64,000 bases of DNA, taken from assembly GCA_037043455.1 (NCBI GenBank), contig JAWPHD010000089.1, positions 62,001 through 126,000 of the forward strand. The letters run 5' to 3'. The position numbers and the translations under genes were made by a program. Shown one piece after another: positions 32,350-42,775 of the stretch. Under the pieces are notes generated by a model. The model did no database searches and was not told the DNA's origin. It saw nothing but the letters and a program-made list of their open reading frames with translations. Every line of letters begins with the position of its first letter. Position 1 is the first letter of the stretch. The stretch is from Cyrtodaria siliqua. Lineage: Eukaryota > Mollusca > Bivalvia > Adapedonta > Hiatellidae.

Positions 32350-33173
32350 AGATAAGCTGAGTTTTTGAATATTTTGCTCATACTTTTTACAAAAACACCC
32401 AGTTTTTCAAAATTGTGAGTTCTTTACTCATCAAGTTATTCAAATATTGAGAACTTTTACATAATCCTGAGTATTATATTTGTATGTATTGTCCTAAGGA
32501 AGAGTTTATTCCATGTTTACATCAGAATGGTTTTCTTTTAAAATGTTTTAAATGGATTCACATCCATTTTGGAAGCATAAGCTATTTAAAAAAGTTTTTT
32601 ACTATGAAAATGTTCCTTGTTACTCTGACATTCATTTCGAATCTGATGAGTAAATATTCACTGCAGTCAAAAATTATCTACAGCTCTGCTAGAAGTTGCA
32701 TTGCATTACTTTATATTTACAACTGTAACTAGGAGAGATGAAATAAAAATTCACAAAATAAAACTTACCTTCTTTAATAGCGAACATAACACATGGTCAT
32801 CGTCTATCTAAGTCCTGAATCAACACTTGTTTCAAGGGTACTCCAAGTCCGGAATCACAAGCTGATATTCTTCCAAACACCTTTAATCCAAACACAAACA
32901 ATCACTTTAATAAACTGTACAAACACTTTCACTGAATATAATCTGAAATAGTATCTGTTTATTAAATAAGATAAGTTTTCATTAAGCACAAAACACACTC
33001 TTATATTTTGTTTTCCCAAGTTATATTTTGTTTTTTTAAGTATATAAAGTTAACCTAAAGTGCTTGTTCGCACAAACTATCCGAAAATCCAGAAATGTAA
33101 TTATCAGCATGATATTTACATTCAAATATTTGAACATAAACCCAGTGACAGTCTCGACTACTGCACACCTTTA
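32350..33173. other. Unique AT-rich sequence with weak repeat words
   Basis: Bases 32360-32475 contain CCAGTTTTTCAAAATTG, CTCATCAAG and CTGAGT words that look like decayed units of the 27-bp repeat at 42838-43590. The remainder is unique; an 82-codon frame at 32484-32732 is AT-biased and not called. Confidence 0.3.
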
Positions 33174-33299
33174 TTACAAAGTGCTACCTGCGTCCCTATA
33201 CACTATACCTGTCAATACTACTTCCCCAGTCAATGGGTAGACTCCGATAGTATAGTAGGGCCGATACACCACGCTGACTTTTTTTTCAATTACCCGTGT
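33174..33299 (-). other. GC-richer island with a 41-codon open frame
   Basis: On the minus strand 33299-33174 is open without an ATG. It reads VSVVYRPYYTIGVYPLTGE, then VVLTGIVYRDAG, and ends TAA. The stretch 33150-33353 is clearly less AT-biased than its flanks. A 97-codon frame exists on the plus strand over the same bases. It may be an exon remnant or part of a repeat; no family recognised. Confidence 0.25.
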
Positions 33300-35210
33300 T
33301 TAGGTGTTAATATGACACTGCGTTTCCCTTACACACGCTACAAATGGGGCTAAAGGATGAAAGGGAAAATCTGTGAAAACTTTTTTCAGTAGCTGCAGAT
33401 CAATAAAATATTCACCATTCAATATCAGTGTATGAGGTACAGTATCTAAGGCGCAAGTATGCTAGGCGGCTTAACGGTTGATGATCTTTCATACGTGCTT
33501 CATTTCATTTTATATAAAGAGTTAATTTTGTTAATCTTTGTGTGTGGAGTGTTTTTATAAATCTACGAGACAATTTTTGGCTCTTTGAAGATGTTGGGCA
33601 TACTGATGTCGAATTTATAAGCACATACATTTCTTAAAATGTTATAATAGTATAATTTTAAGAATATTCCATGTTAAATCAAATGGTTTTAAAGAAAACA
33701 AACTTAAAAATAACAAAACTTTTTTGCTGCAATAAATTTGGTAGAATTCATGTCCCCTGCTAAAGGATTTATGTTACGAAGGTAAGGATTTGCCAAAAAA
33801 ATGAAAGTGCATACGAGAAAAACGATTTTGAAATAAACTGGCCATCTTTATCATGTGACAAAATTAAAAAAGAAAAAAGAAAAGGCATTTGATATATCAC
33901 AAAATTAAGGTTAGGGTTGGGGTTCAGAGGTTCATAAATGTCCAAACATTTAGGTCAGTGGAAGGGTAAGGATGTGCTTGTGGGTGGGTGGATCGGGTAG
34001 TGGGTAACCTTTCAGATACAGATAAACAGATCATATATAAATTATAGCTATCAAAGATTATTCAATTTTCAATTTGGCTCCCTAATCCAGGTACTGTAAT
34101 CTCAGCAAGACAAGGTGTTGATACGTGGATGTCAAAAATATACTTTGTAAGAGTTTCCACTGATACCTAGATGTCAAAAGAAGACAACCTTAATCTCCCA
34201 GTCCACAATGTTCAAGTCCAAAATGAAAAAGTAAAGCTTCTTAATAAACAAGACTGCTGATAAAAATCACCTCCAAAATCGCTTTGTTTCAACATCGAAT
34301 ATTTCTACAGATAACAGATGGCCTTCATATTTATATTGTATTTAGTTTCTATAAAAATGTCATTGTCCGTTTATAAAGCTCAAAAAAAATTAACATAAAA
34401 AAACACAATATATTCAAGAACATTATTTAGATTACATCTCAACGAAAATCGCTCACTTAAATGGATTCTTTCAGAAGTGTGTCGGTGTTTCGGTTATAAT
34501 CAGTTTATTAATATTTATTCAACTGCTCAAAATAAAAATTATTATTTTAACATAAAAGACATTCAGGAATGCTATGTGGATTAATACAATCCTCACAAAA
34601 TTATCATTCACTTTAATACTTTATACTTCACCTGTTACATCTCTTATTTGGAGTGATAGCCAAAAATGGTCAACAAACCACTTTTAACAGAATCTATTCC
34701 TGACTTAAGTACTCCCTATTCAATAAATCTCACAATAAGGGTATAAATTTGAATTAATTTCAAGTTAATTCAAACTTAAGTTTAAGTATAGTGAAGTTGG
34801 TCTGCATTATTTGCAAGGAAATTGGAGTACAAAAATATAATAAGTTTTTTCTGTTTGATTTCAATATTAAATCACTCCATTTGATCGTCTGAAAGGTCGG
34901 GTAAACAATTTCCATAATGGGTAAACTCCACTGACAAATATCGGGACAAAGGATGCCGTTAATAAATGTAGAGTAAATATTACTCAAAAAATGTGAAAAT
35001 TATGTTTTTACCCCCTTAGTTGTCATCTGTTAAGTTGACGCTTTCATCTAGTGTAAGGTTAAAATATACCGGTAAGCATGAAGTAAACCGAGGCGTAGGC
35101 GTCCTTCACCAAGATGTAATATTTAAATAGAGGTGAAAATGAATAACAAAAAATATATATACTTTTAACACAAATGAAAATATTTGAACGGTTGTTTACT
35201 AAACACTTGG
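33300..35210. other. Unique AT-rich sequence, no gene seen
   Basis: No tandem or inverted structure stood out. GGTTAGGGTTGGGGTTCAGAGG near 33909-33930 is telomere-like only in passing. Frames of up to 75 codons have no supporting signals. Confidence 0.3.
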
Positions 35211-35372
35211 CATTACGTGGTCCGGGTATTAACTGTTATACCCCATACAACTCCATCTCCAAGAAGCAAAAACAGGGTTGGCTGGGGTATGAAATAAAAC
35301 ATTAATTTTGTCTTAAAAAGTTTGCATAACGTAAAATTAAAACATTTAATAGTTAATATTAAACAGGACTGG
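35211..35372. mobile_element. Interspersed repeat F, copy 1
   Basis: It opens CATTACGTGGTCCGGGTATT and contains AAGAAGCAAAAACAGGG, GGCTGGGGTATGAAATAAAA and ends ATTTAATAGTTAATATTAAACAGG. A second copy at 58989-59143 is collinear over about 155 bp. It is not recognised as a known family and has no coding capacity. Confidence 0.7.
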
Positions 35373-35499
35373 TTACCACATTTTTTCAGTAAAACTGGAA
35401 TTAAGGCAGGATCAAGTAATGGATATCGATATTTGCGCAAAAACGATGAACGTTAACTTTCTTAAATATCATCTTCTAATATCATTTATTAGTTTTTAG

Positions 35500-35795
35500 G
35501 TCTGCCTTGCATGCGGGCCAGGTAGTGGGTTGAATCCCCGGCCAGGTTATATCAAAGACTTCATAAAAACGTTACTAGTAGCTCCCTTGCTTGATGTTCA
35601 GCATATAAAGGGGCAGTGCTAGGAATTGTCGGCCTCGGTGTCGGTATAATGTGGTGTATCATGTCATGTGTCTATGGCGTGGTATTCCAGATTGGCAATA
35701 TAAAGTTTGGGCATTACGGTTGCTGCTACCCGTAGACACCGTCACGATATGACTCAGTGGAAGATTGTTAAAAGCGACCATAAACCCCATCTTTA
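35500..35795 (+). mobile_element. SINE with Ala-tRNA-like head, 5'-truncated
   Basis: CTGCCTTGCATGCGGG is the anticodon arm of an Ala(TGC)-like head, followed by B box GGGTTGAATCCCC. The body then runs CAAAGACTTCATAAAAACG, GGGGCAGTGCTAGG, GTCGGTATAATGTGG, to a 3' end GTTAAAAGCGACC then ATAAACCCC. The A box is lost. I recognise this order from SINEs common in bivalve genomes. Confidence 0.78.
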
Positions 35796-36032
35796 CTTTA
35801 AACCAGAAATGTCCAAACAAACCGATATTGATATATCAATATTCTAAATGTTCTGATGTTGACTTTCTTAACCAGTTTGTGCAACCGAGAACTAAAAAAC
35901 ACTGATGAAAATGTTAAAAACGTTCAGGAGAATGGTATTAATTGCTTTGAATATTTATCTTAATACTCAAAATGTCAAAATAGATGGATTATAATTGATA
36001 TGTTCATGTACACTTTGATGTTAATCTTCTTA

Positions 36033-36090
36033 AAGGGGCATGCAGCAATCTTAAAATTTAATCAAGTATTAAATTTTGTATCTAAGGCCA
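36033..36090 (+). mobile_element. MITE family E terminal fragment
   Basis: TTCTTAAAGGGGCATGCAGC, AATCTTAAAA and TCAAGTATTAAATTTTGTATC match the left end of the copy at 26363. It is cut off at about 36090, where the next element starts. Confidence 0.65.
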
Positions 36091-36097
36091 TCTTTAA

Positions 36098-36420
36098 ACA
36101 AGAGAGCCTGTGGACGCTCTACTGGCTAAAGATAAAGTTAATGTATAAGGGGCCATAACTCTTTCAAAAATCATGCAACTAGGCTTGTTACTGATCATCC
36201 CCGCCAAGTTTCGTTGAAATCCAGCCAGAGGTTCAGGAGAACTAGTCTGTACAAAATTAGTGTATTAAAACCTGTAATTGGTCATAACTCTGCCATCAAC
36301 CAGAACATGGCAATGACAGGTGCTAATAGGCTTAGTACTGATCATCCCCGCCAAGATTCGTTGAAATCCGGCAAGGAGTTCATAAGAGAATAATCTGGAC
36401 AAAATTTGTGTATTAAATAG
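36098..36420 (+). mobile_element. Tandem-unit DNA element H (GGCCATAACTC), 5' part
   Basis: It opens ACAAGAGAGCCTGTGGACGC, TCTACTGGC. It has two units of about 160 bp with GGGGCCATAACTCT, ACTGATCATCCCCGCCAAG and GTTGAAATCCAGCCAGAGG. Same family as 52969-55197. Sequence 36421-36719 after it is a unique spacer and probably a later break. Confidence 0.75.
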
Positions 36421-36719
36421 TGGTGTAAAATCGCTTCAAAATCACGACTGATTAATCGCATCGGATCGGCTGATGCCACCAACTAGTTATCAGATGATTA
36501 TCGGTTGCAATACAATATTTTGAATCTACCTCCATAAACCTCTTTGGAACTTGATTCAACATGTTATATAGAAATATTTTTAGTTGAAAAAGATACTTGA
36601 AAGAAACTTTAAGTAAACAAACTGTCAGGGCTTTTTAAACTATTGAAATACCTACTTCCATTTACATTATAGTCGAGATTTACAGTAACAAACTAAAGCT
36701 AAAGTGAGATTAGTTGAAA

Positions 36720-37085
36720 CGACTTGAAATTAAGTAATACAAAATCAAACAAGGCCAATGCATCAGTGCAAGACGGTCCCTTTTTCCACTGACCGTTCCA
36801 AGGCGAGATTACATTGACAGTAACAATCTGGTAAAGTTTGGTAAAGATCGGATGAAAAAGGAAGGCTCTTTTAATATCGTCTTAACGAGGAAAAAATATA
36901 GCATTTTTAACTAAATCAAGGGCCATAACTCGGGGGTAAATGGTCCCAACTGGCTGGTTTTCAAACTTGTCTGAGCTTTCATTGATATTAACAATCTGGT
37001 AATGTTTGGTAATGAAAAATGAAGGCCCTATTGTCTTAATGAGGCAAAATATAGCATTTTTAACTGAATCAAGGACTTTAACGAG
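36720..37085 (+). mobile_element. Tandem-unit DNA element H, 3'-type units
   Basis: It has two units with GGTAAAGTTTGGTAAAGATC, GGATGAAAA, TCAAGGGCCATAACTC and CTTTCATTGATATTAACAAT. This unit type also fills 54460-55100. No end hairpin is present, so it is truncated. Confidence 0.7.
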
Positions 37086-37349
37086 GAGCGAGGTGTGTGG
37101 GTAGGTAGTAGGAGAGAGGAGGCCATTGTGACCATAACTAAAACTTGAAAGGAAAATATAAAAAAAAAAATTGGGGGTAATGGGTATGGAAAGGGGAGGC
37201 CAATGTGACCATAAGGGAAAAAGGGGTGAGGTGGGGAGTGAGGTGCAGTGGGGCGAGTGGGGGAGGGTGGAGTGGGTTAGTAATGATTATTCAGTGGTCC
37301 ATAATTTAAAATTTAAAAAAGTAAGAAAAAAAACTTTTTTGGTGGGCGG
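37086..37349. other. G-rich purine tract
   Basis: Bases 37190-37275 on the plus strand have repeated GGGG/GGG runs (AAGGGGTGAGGTGGGGAGTG, GGGGCGAGTGGGGGAGGGTG) with short spacers, so a G-quadruplex is possible. Part of a 109-codon frame lies here and is a composition effect. Confidence 0.55.
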
Positions 37350-37842
37350 GTGGGGTGGCTCTACATTTGACCATGACCTCCAAGGTACAGGCCTGGGTTT
37401 TGCGCGCGACACATCGTCTAGCTGTGGTGATCACTTGTGCCGAGTTATTTTACAATCCATCCATGGACGTCAAGAGTTACAGCCCGGACAAGACTCATAA
37501 AAACATTCATAAGTATGGCTATATAAGCCAACTTTGATCTTAAAGTATGACCTTGACCTTCAAGGTGGTGATCATTTGAAATTATTTTAAAATCCCTCAA
37601 TGGACACCAGACGTATAGACTGGACACGACTGTCATGAATACATTCATTACTATGCCTATATATGCCGACTTTGAACTTTAAGGTAGGGGCCTGGGTTGT
37701 GCGTGCGACACGTCGTCTATCTGTGGTGATCATTTGTGCCAAGTTTTCTTAAAATCGCTCCATGGACTTCAGAGTTATTGATTGGACATTTCCGACAGAC
37801 GGAAGGAAGGACGGACTTCGACCAATTTTATAGTCCCCTCCG
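37350..37842 (+). mobile_element. Tandem-unit DNA element (TGACCTTGACCTT type), 3' part
   Basis: It has about three units of 150-170 bp with GGGTTTTGCGCGCGACACAT, CGTCTAGCTGTGGTGATCA, and AAATC(C)ATCCATGGACG or CTCCATGGACTTCAG. It closes with GACAGACGGAAGGAAGGACG and ATAGTCCCCTCCG, the usual 3' end of this type. It abuts the family C MITE at 37843. Confidence 0.7.
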
Positions 37843-38075
37843 CTTGGGTATCAAGTTCAGATAGGGAAACTCCAACACTCTGTATAATTGTTCTAATTGG
37901 AATGGAACCTCAGAAGATCCTTGGTTCCGATAAAAATATTTATTATAACTCGTGTTTAGACCCTTGGTTCCGATAAAAACATTTATTAAAATTCGTGCTT
38001 AGACCACTGGTTCCGATAAAAATATTTATTATAACTCATGTTGGAATTCATGATTCTTCACCGGCTACCCATGGA
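37843..38075. mobile_element. MITE family C, copy 2, with an internal 46-bp tandem array
   Basis: The left arm is TTGGGTATCAAGTTCAGATA, GGGAAACTCCAAC. The right arm is GTTGGAATTCATGATTC, TTCACCGGCTACCCATGG. Between them are three 46-bp units starting GATCCTTGGTTCCGATAAAA (37915, 37961, 38006). The unit word GGTTCCGAT is present once or twice in copy 3 (49433), so the array grew inside the element. Confidence 0.72.
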
Positions 38076-38114
38076 ATATTATCCAGTAACAACTGGACCC
38101 GGCTTGCATGTTAA

Positions 38115-38517
38115 ACAAGAGCACCGCCTAGCGAGGCATATTAGTAACGCCTGTCGTTGGCAAGGTTAAGTTCAGGTTAAACCTTTTCCAAAGGGAAATA
38201 ATTTAAAAAAGTATGAATCGGAGAGTTAAGGGCCTTTATAAGACGTGTTCATTGAATCATGTGAAGACGTTTGCAAAGTTTTATTGATGTAGACCTAAGA
38301 CTTCCAGTTTAAAACTTTCTACGTAGGAGAATAAATTTTAAAAAAAAATGAACCAGAGAGTTATGGGCCTTTATCAGATGTATTCGATGGATCATGCTGA
38401 AGACGCGTACCAAGTTTCACTGTTGTAGACCTAATACTTCGAAAGTCATTTGCCACAATCTGTCGTCAGGTAAAAGATAACGGACACAAAGGGACCACAC
38501 CATGACATAATACATCC
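38115..38517. mobile_element. Interspersed repeat family G, copy 2
   Basis: It opens ACAAGAGCACCGCCTAGCGA and contains CGTTGGCAAGGTTAAGTTC, AAGGGAAATAAT and GAGTTATGGGCCTTTATCAG. It has the same two-unit layout as 1371-1789, ending with GTCGTCAGGTAAAAGATAAC. Confidence 0.7.
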
Positions 38518-38540
38518 CTACTGGCGTATAATAAAAGGTA

Positions 38541-38728
38541 ATAAATTGGAGTTTTCATTTTTCACCTTTATTTTCCCGTAATTTCTGAATACATCATTGG
38601 CCCAATATGATCAGTTATTAGTAATAGGCAAAAACAACTTTCTTTGAACTTCTTAGATAATGATACAAGTTATGAAAAACTGAACCGCAAATTTTAAACA
38701 AACCAAGACTTCCATGTGTCACTTTAAA
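38541..38728 (+). mobile_element. MITE family E, 3' fragment
   Basis: GGAGTTTTCATTTTTCACC, GAATACATCATTGGC, ATGATCAGTTATTAGTAATA and the terminal CCATGTGTCACTTTAAAA follow the order of the second half of the copy at 26363. Divergence is high. Confidence 0.6.
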
Positions 38729-39478
38729 ACAATGGTATCGACTCACTTGAAATTATTATCTCAACAAAATATAATAATTTAATTTGACAATTATTTCTAT
38801 TTGACATCAATTTATCATTCTAATATTCTATCAATATATGTCATAAACAAACACAAATGATATTAACATCAATGATAATAGTACTTTTCTGTAAAATGTC
38901 CTAAATAATTTTTAAGTAATTTAATTAAAAGTATCATATTTAATTGCTTTTAAATTGATATACGTATTTTTTTGTGTCATTTATTACTTCTCTACTTAGA
39001 TGCATTGCAACTGGTGGTATTAAAACATGGAGAATCCATACATGGGGATGAAATAGCATAAATTGTTTCACCCCGGAGCATATCCACGGATATACGCTGA
39101 AACATCGGCCCAGAATCTGTCAAATGATTCGTAATCAAACACACATTCGTCATAACACAAATACACTGTAGGGTAAGATGAGGGTTGAAATCTATCAAAA
39201 AACATTTGACTTTAGAATTAGTCAACAGAATATATTACTTTGTGCCGGTTATGTCAATTTACGATTTAATTTTCTCTTGACGTGAGCCCAGAATTATACA
39301 CTTGCTGATAAAACGTGATACAGCCGAAGTTGCGTGGATCCATTAATCAGCGCAGACAATTTTACTAATCAGTTGTTCGCAATAAGACTCATTTGCAGCC
39401 CGGATCAAAATTGGAATTAATTCCAAAAGTGCAGAATTGAACCCATTGGATTCAACTTTATTACAACTTCTGCATGCA
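38729..39478. other. Unique AT-rich sequence, no gene seen
   Basis: Bases 39000-39400 are somewhat less AT-rich. A 77-codon minus frame at 38992-39225 has no start or splice support. TAATTT-rich words are common. Confidence 0.3.
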
Positions 39479-40503
39479 TTCTGAAGGTTGTTTTCATCAG
39501 ACAATTTCGGTCAATTTCAAGGTTACTTTCTACAGACCCTCTGAATGTTGTTTTTAATGGGCAATCTGAAGGTTGTTTTTAATGGGCAATCTGAAGGTTG
39601 TTTTTAATGGGCAATCTGAAGCTTGTTTTTACAAGGCAATGTAAAGATTGTTTTTATAAGGCAATGTTAAGATTGTTTTCATAAGGCAATCTGAAGGTTG
39701 TTTTTATAAGGCAATCTGAAGGTTGTTTTCATAAGGCAATCTGAAGGTTGTTTTCATAAGGCAATCTGAAGGTTGTTTTTATGAAAGAATCTGAAGGTTT
39801 CAATCATCAGGCAATCTAAAGGTTGTTTCTATTGGGCATTCTGAAGGTTGTTTTTATCGTGCAATTTGAAGGTTGTTTTTATAAGGCAATATAAAGGTTG
39901 TTTGTATAAGGCAATCTAAAGTTTTTTCTATCGGGCAATCTGAAGGTTGCTTTTTTATCAGGCAATCTAATGGTTGTTTACATTTAGGAATTTGAAGGTC
40001 ATCAGGTTTTCATCAGGCAGTCTGAAAGTTGTTTTCATAAGACAATCTGAAGGTTGTTTTCTGCAGGCAATCTGAAGTTTGTTTTCATCAGGCAATATGA
40101 AAGTTGTTTAAAGTAGGCAATATGAAGGTTGTTTTCATCCAACAATATGAAGGTTGTTTTTATGAAAGAAACTGAAGGTTGTTTTCATCAGGCAATTTGA
40201 AGGTTCATCCAGCAATCTGAAGGCTGTTTTTATAAATGAATCTGGAGGTGTTTTCATCAGGCAATCCGAAGGTTGTTTAAAGCAGGCAATCTGAAGGTTG
40301 ATTTCATCGGGCAATCTGAAGGTTGTTTTATCAGGCAATCTAAAGGTTGTTTTATCAGGCAATCTAACGGTTGTTTTAGTAGGCAATCTGTAGGTTATCT
40401 TGCATTTTATAAGGCAATCTGAAGGTTATTTTAATCAGGTAATCTGAAGGTTGTTTTCATAAGGCAATCCGAAGGTTATTTTATCAGGCAATCTAAAGGT
40501 TGA
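39479..40503. repeat. 26-bp satellite, about 39 units
   Basis: The unit is GGCAATCTGAAGGTTGTTTT followed by CATAA, TATAA or CATCA. Length varies by a few bases and many point changes are present, so the array is older than the 29- and 45-bp arrays. An 83-codon minus frame is a product of the repeat. Confidence 0.92.
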
Positions 40504-41472
40504 AAAATACCCAGGTCAGCACTGTTGCACAGGATTCATTTCCTCCTACAGAGCTTCCTGTTCCTAATACTTGCATGTTTGTGCAGCAATAAATAGTCAT
40601 ATAGCTATTTATGTCATATAGCTATTTATTTTCAATTGTTCAGCTATATGTATAAATCATATCTGGAATTTACATATAGATATTTATTTTAAATAGTATA
40701 ACTGTATATAAGTCATTTCCGAAATTTACATGCACATATTTATCTTAAAATAGTTAACAATATATAAGTCATTTCTGAAATTTGCATTATCTACTTAAAA
40801 CAAGTTTCCCCAAACAAGTCGGTGGTGATAGGCAATTTGCAAGAAATGGTTTCTAGAATTTACGACAATGAAATATACAAGAATTGTTAAATATTACCCT
40901 AACACATCATAACTGTGCGTTTGAACAACACCAACGATAATTGAAAATAGCGCTAATCGAGCCAATTTACGGTTTTCTACAGTGAAAGAAATATGGTGTA
41001 ATTTTAGCTTTGTGAATCACCGCGATAATAACACACAATTTGCCTGCGGAGACACTTCAATGAACCCAAACTGCAGAGGACAAAACCAAATCATGTCCCC
41101 TGCTGGTTAATTTTACCCTCTCCATTATGGGGTATTCACAAGCCCACTTGTGCAGCATTTATGTGTAATGCGAACACATAAAGAATGGAGATACCATCTC
41201 CATAATTGAATTCTTAAAATAATATTTTGACAATTTTATAATTTAGTGAAAACCGATCCTTCTTGTTTCTTTCTATTTTAATTAAAATGAAAGAAGCCCA
41301 GTTTACTTATTCGAATAGAAGTGTTATTTTGTTGTCTTTCATTACAGAAGCAACAAATGTTCGTGACTCTCTGGCATCCCGAGTATTTGTTAAACACAGC
41401 CCTGGCTTACACGGAATTGTTTATATACCTGGTAACGCTAAATGGGGGTAATGCTCTTTCACCCTTTTTTTG
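40504..41472. other. Unique sequence with a weak 65-bp triplication
   Basis: At 40590-40800 three diverged units of about 65-80 bp carry TATAAGTCATTTC(C/T)GAAATTT and ATATTTATTTTAAA words. Bases 41020-41130 are less AT-rich (GCGGAGACACTTCAATGAAC) but show no gene structure. Confidence 0.35.
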
Positions 41473-41752
41473 TTAAAGGGACACAAGCATTAAAACAAGC
41501 ATTTCGAATAATTATCGCAGTATCATTTTGACTTCAAACCTGCTTGCATATATTTAAATAAAATTTTGAGATTTTCAATTTGTCTTCCTTCTACCAAATG
41601 TTTTAATATATAATTGGTTCATTATAATCAACAGTTAGTAATACATATTCAAATAATGAATATTACTGATTGAACAAATGCAACTTATGTAGAAAAACTA
41701 AAAGGATGCCCTGAGTTTTTAAAAAAATCAAGATTGTCGTGTGTCCCTTTAA
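41473..41752 (+). mobile_element. MITE family E, full-length copy
   Basis: It starts TTAAAGGGACACAAGC and ends ATCAAGATTGTCGTGTGTCC, CTTTAA. The body words (CAGTATCATTTTGACTTCAAA, TTGCATATATTTAAATA, GTAGAAAAACTAAAAGGATG) match the copy at 26363. Its right TTTAA is shared with the next, oppositely oriented copy. Confidence 0.88.
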
Positions 41753-41976
41753 AGGCACAAGGCAATCTTGACCGTTATAAAAATGTGCGACCTGCGTTTA
41801 GTTTTTCTGCATAACTTGCATTGTAAATCATTATTACAATTATTACAATTATTTGAATTAATTGTTTTATGATAATATTGCTACAATAATATTAAAACCT
41901 ATGGTAAAATAACGGGAAAAAAATGAAAACTCAAAATTATATTTACCTTTCATTTAATTATATATGACTAAGCAGG

Positions 41977-42666
41977 TTTTAAGGGACACAAAGCAATCTT
42001 GATTTTTGTAAAACTCGAGGCGTCCCGTTAGTTTTTCTACACAAGACCTCGGTCTGAGGGTGTCTCGCAAAATATGACCTTGACCTTGGTGTTTTTTGTC
42101 GTCAAGCGATGTCCACCAATGCCAACAATACATATGGCCAAGTATCAAAGACATAAAGTGAGACAATCACATAAAGTTAACTGAGGTTAAGTTACCTAAC
42201 CAAGGTTAAGTTTGGGGAAATAACATAAAGTTAACTGAGGTTAAGTTACCTAACAAAGGTTAAGATATCTAACCAAGGTTAAGATACCTAACAAGGTTAA
42301 GTTTGGGGAAAATAATGCAAAATATGACCTTGACGTTGGTATTTTTTGTCGTCCAGCAATGTCCACCAATACCACCAATACATATGGACATAAAGTGAGA
42401 CAATCACATAAAGTTAACTGAGGTTAAGTTACCTAACCAAGGTTAAGTTTGGGGAAATTAAGCAAAATATGACCTTGACCTTGGTAAATTTTGTCTACCA
42501 ATGCCAACAATACATATGACCAAGTATCAAACAAAGGAAATGAGGCAATCAGATACAGTTAACTGTTATATACATTAAGCGAAAATAATACTGAATTAAT
42601 AAACTCAGGCGGCAATTTTAATGCTTGATAAAAACTTCAAGATTGCCGTGTGTCCCTTTAAAGTCA
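41977..42666 (-). mobile_element. MITE family E, inner copy nested in the previous one
   Basis: The ends TTTTAAGGGACACAAAGCAA and TTGCCGTGTGTCCCTTTAA are inverted. TTTAA is duplicated at both junctions with the outer copy, so the target duplication is TTAA or TTTAA. The inner copy itself is expanded by a tandem array at about 42050-42545. Confidence 0.82.
42050..42545 (+). repeat. Tandem-unit insertion inside the inner MITE
   Basis: Units carry GCAAAATATGACCTTGACC, CAATGCCAACAATACATATG, ACAATCACATAAAGTTAACTG and GAGGTTAAGTTACCTAACCAAGG. GGTTAAG/GTTACCTAACC words are further repeated within the unit. It interrupts the inner MITE between GTCCCGTTAGTTTTTC and the AATAATACTGAATTAATAA part. This is the third layer of the nest. 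Confidence 0.7.
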
Positions 42667-42739
42667 AAATGATACTGGATTAATAAATCCAGGAGTTTAT
42701 TTTTTAAATGCTCAATGACTACTTTACAGATTGCCACAT

Positions 42740-42772
42740 GGGGTGTGGGGGGAGGTGGGGGTGGGTGGGGGT
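42740..42772 (+). other. G-quadruplex-forming tract
   Basis: Five G runs of three or more lie within 33 bases (GGGG, GGGGGG, GGGGG, GGG, GGGGG) with 1-3 base loops. This fits the classical G4 pattern on the plus strand. It sits between the family E nest and the 27-bp array. Confidence 0.7.
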
Positions 42773-42775
42773 GTA

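Larger units (their letters stand above)
41753..42745 (-). mobile_element. MITE family E, reverse copy split by a second one
   Basis: Its first end (AAAGGCACAAGGCAATCTTG, with GTTTAGTTTTTCTGCATAAC) starts where the previous copy stops. The body reads to GACTAAGCAGGT at about 41976, is interrupted, and resumes after 42666 with AAGTCAAAATGATACTGG. It ends near CAGATTGCCACATGGGG. Rejoining these junctions restores the order seen, on the other strand, in the uninterrupted copies. Confidence 0.8.

Noticed and set aside
33909..33930. Interstitial telomere-like GGTTAGGGTTGGGGTT
   Set aside because: Only two imperfect units; not enough for a telomeric repeat.
39479..40503. CRISPR-like 26-bp repeats
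   Set aside because: Contiguous diverged tandem units without spacers.
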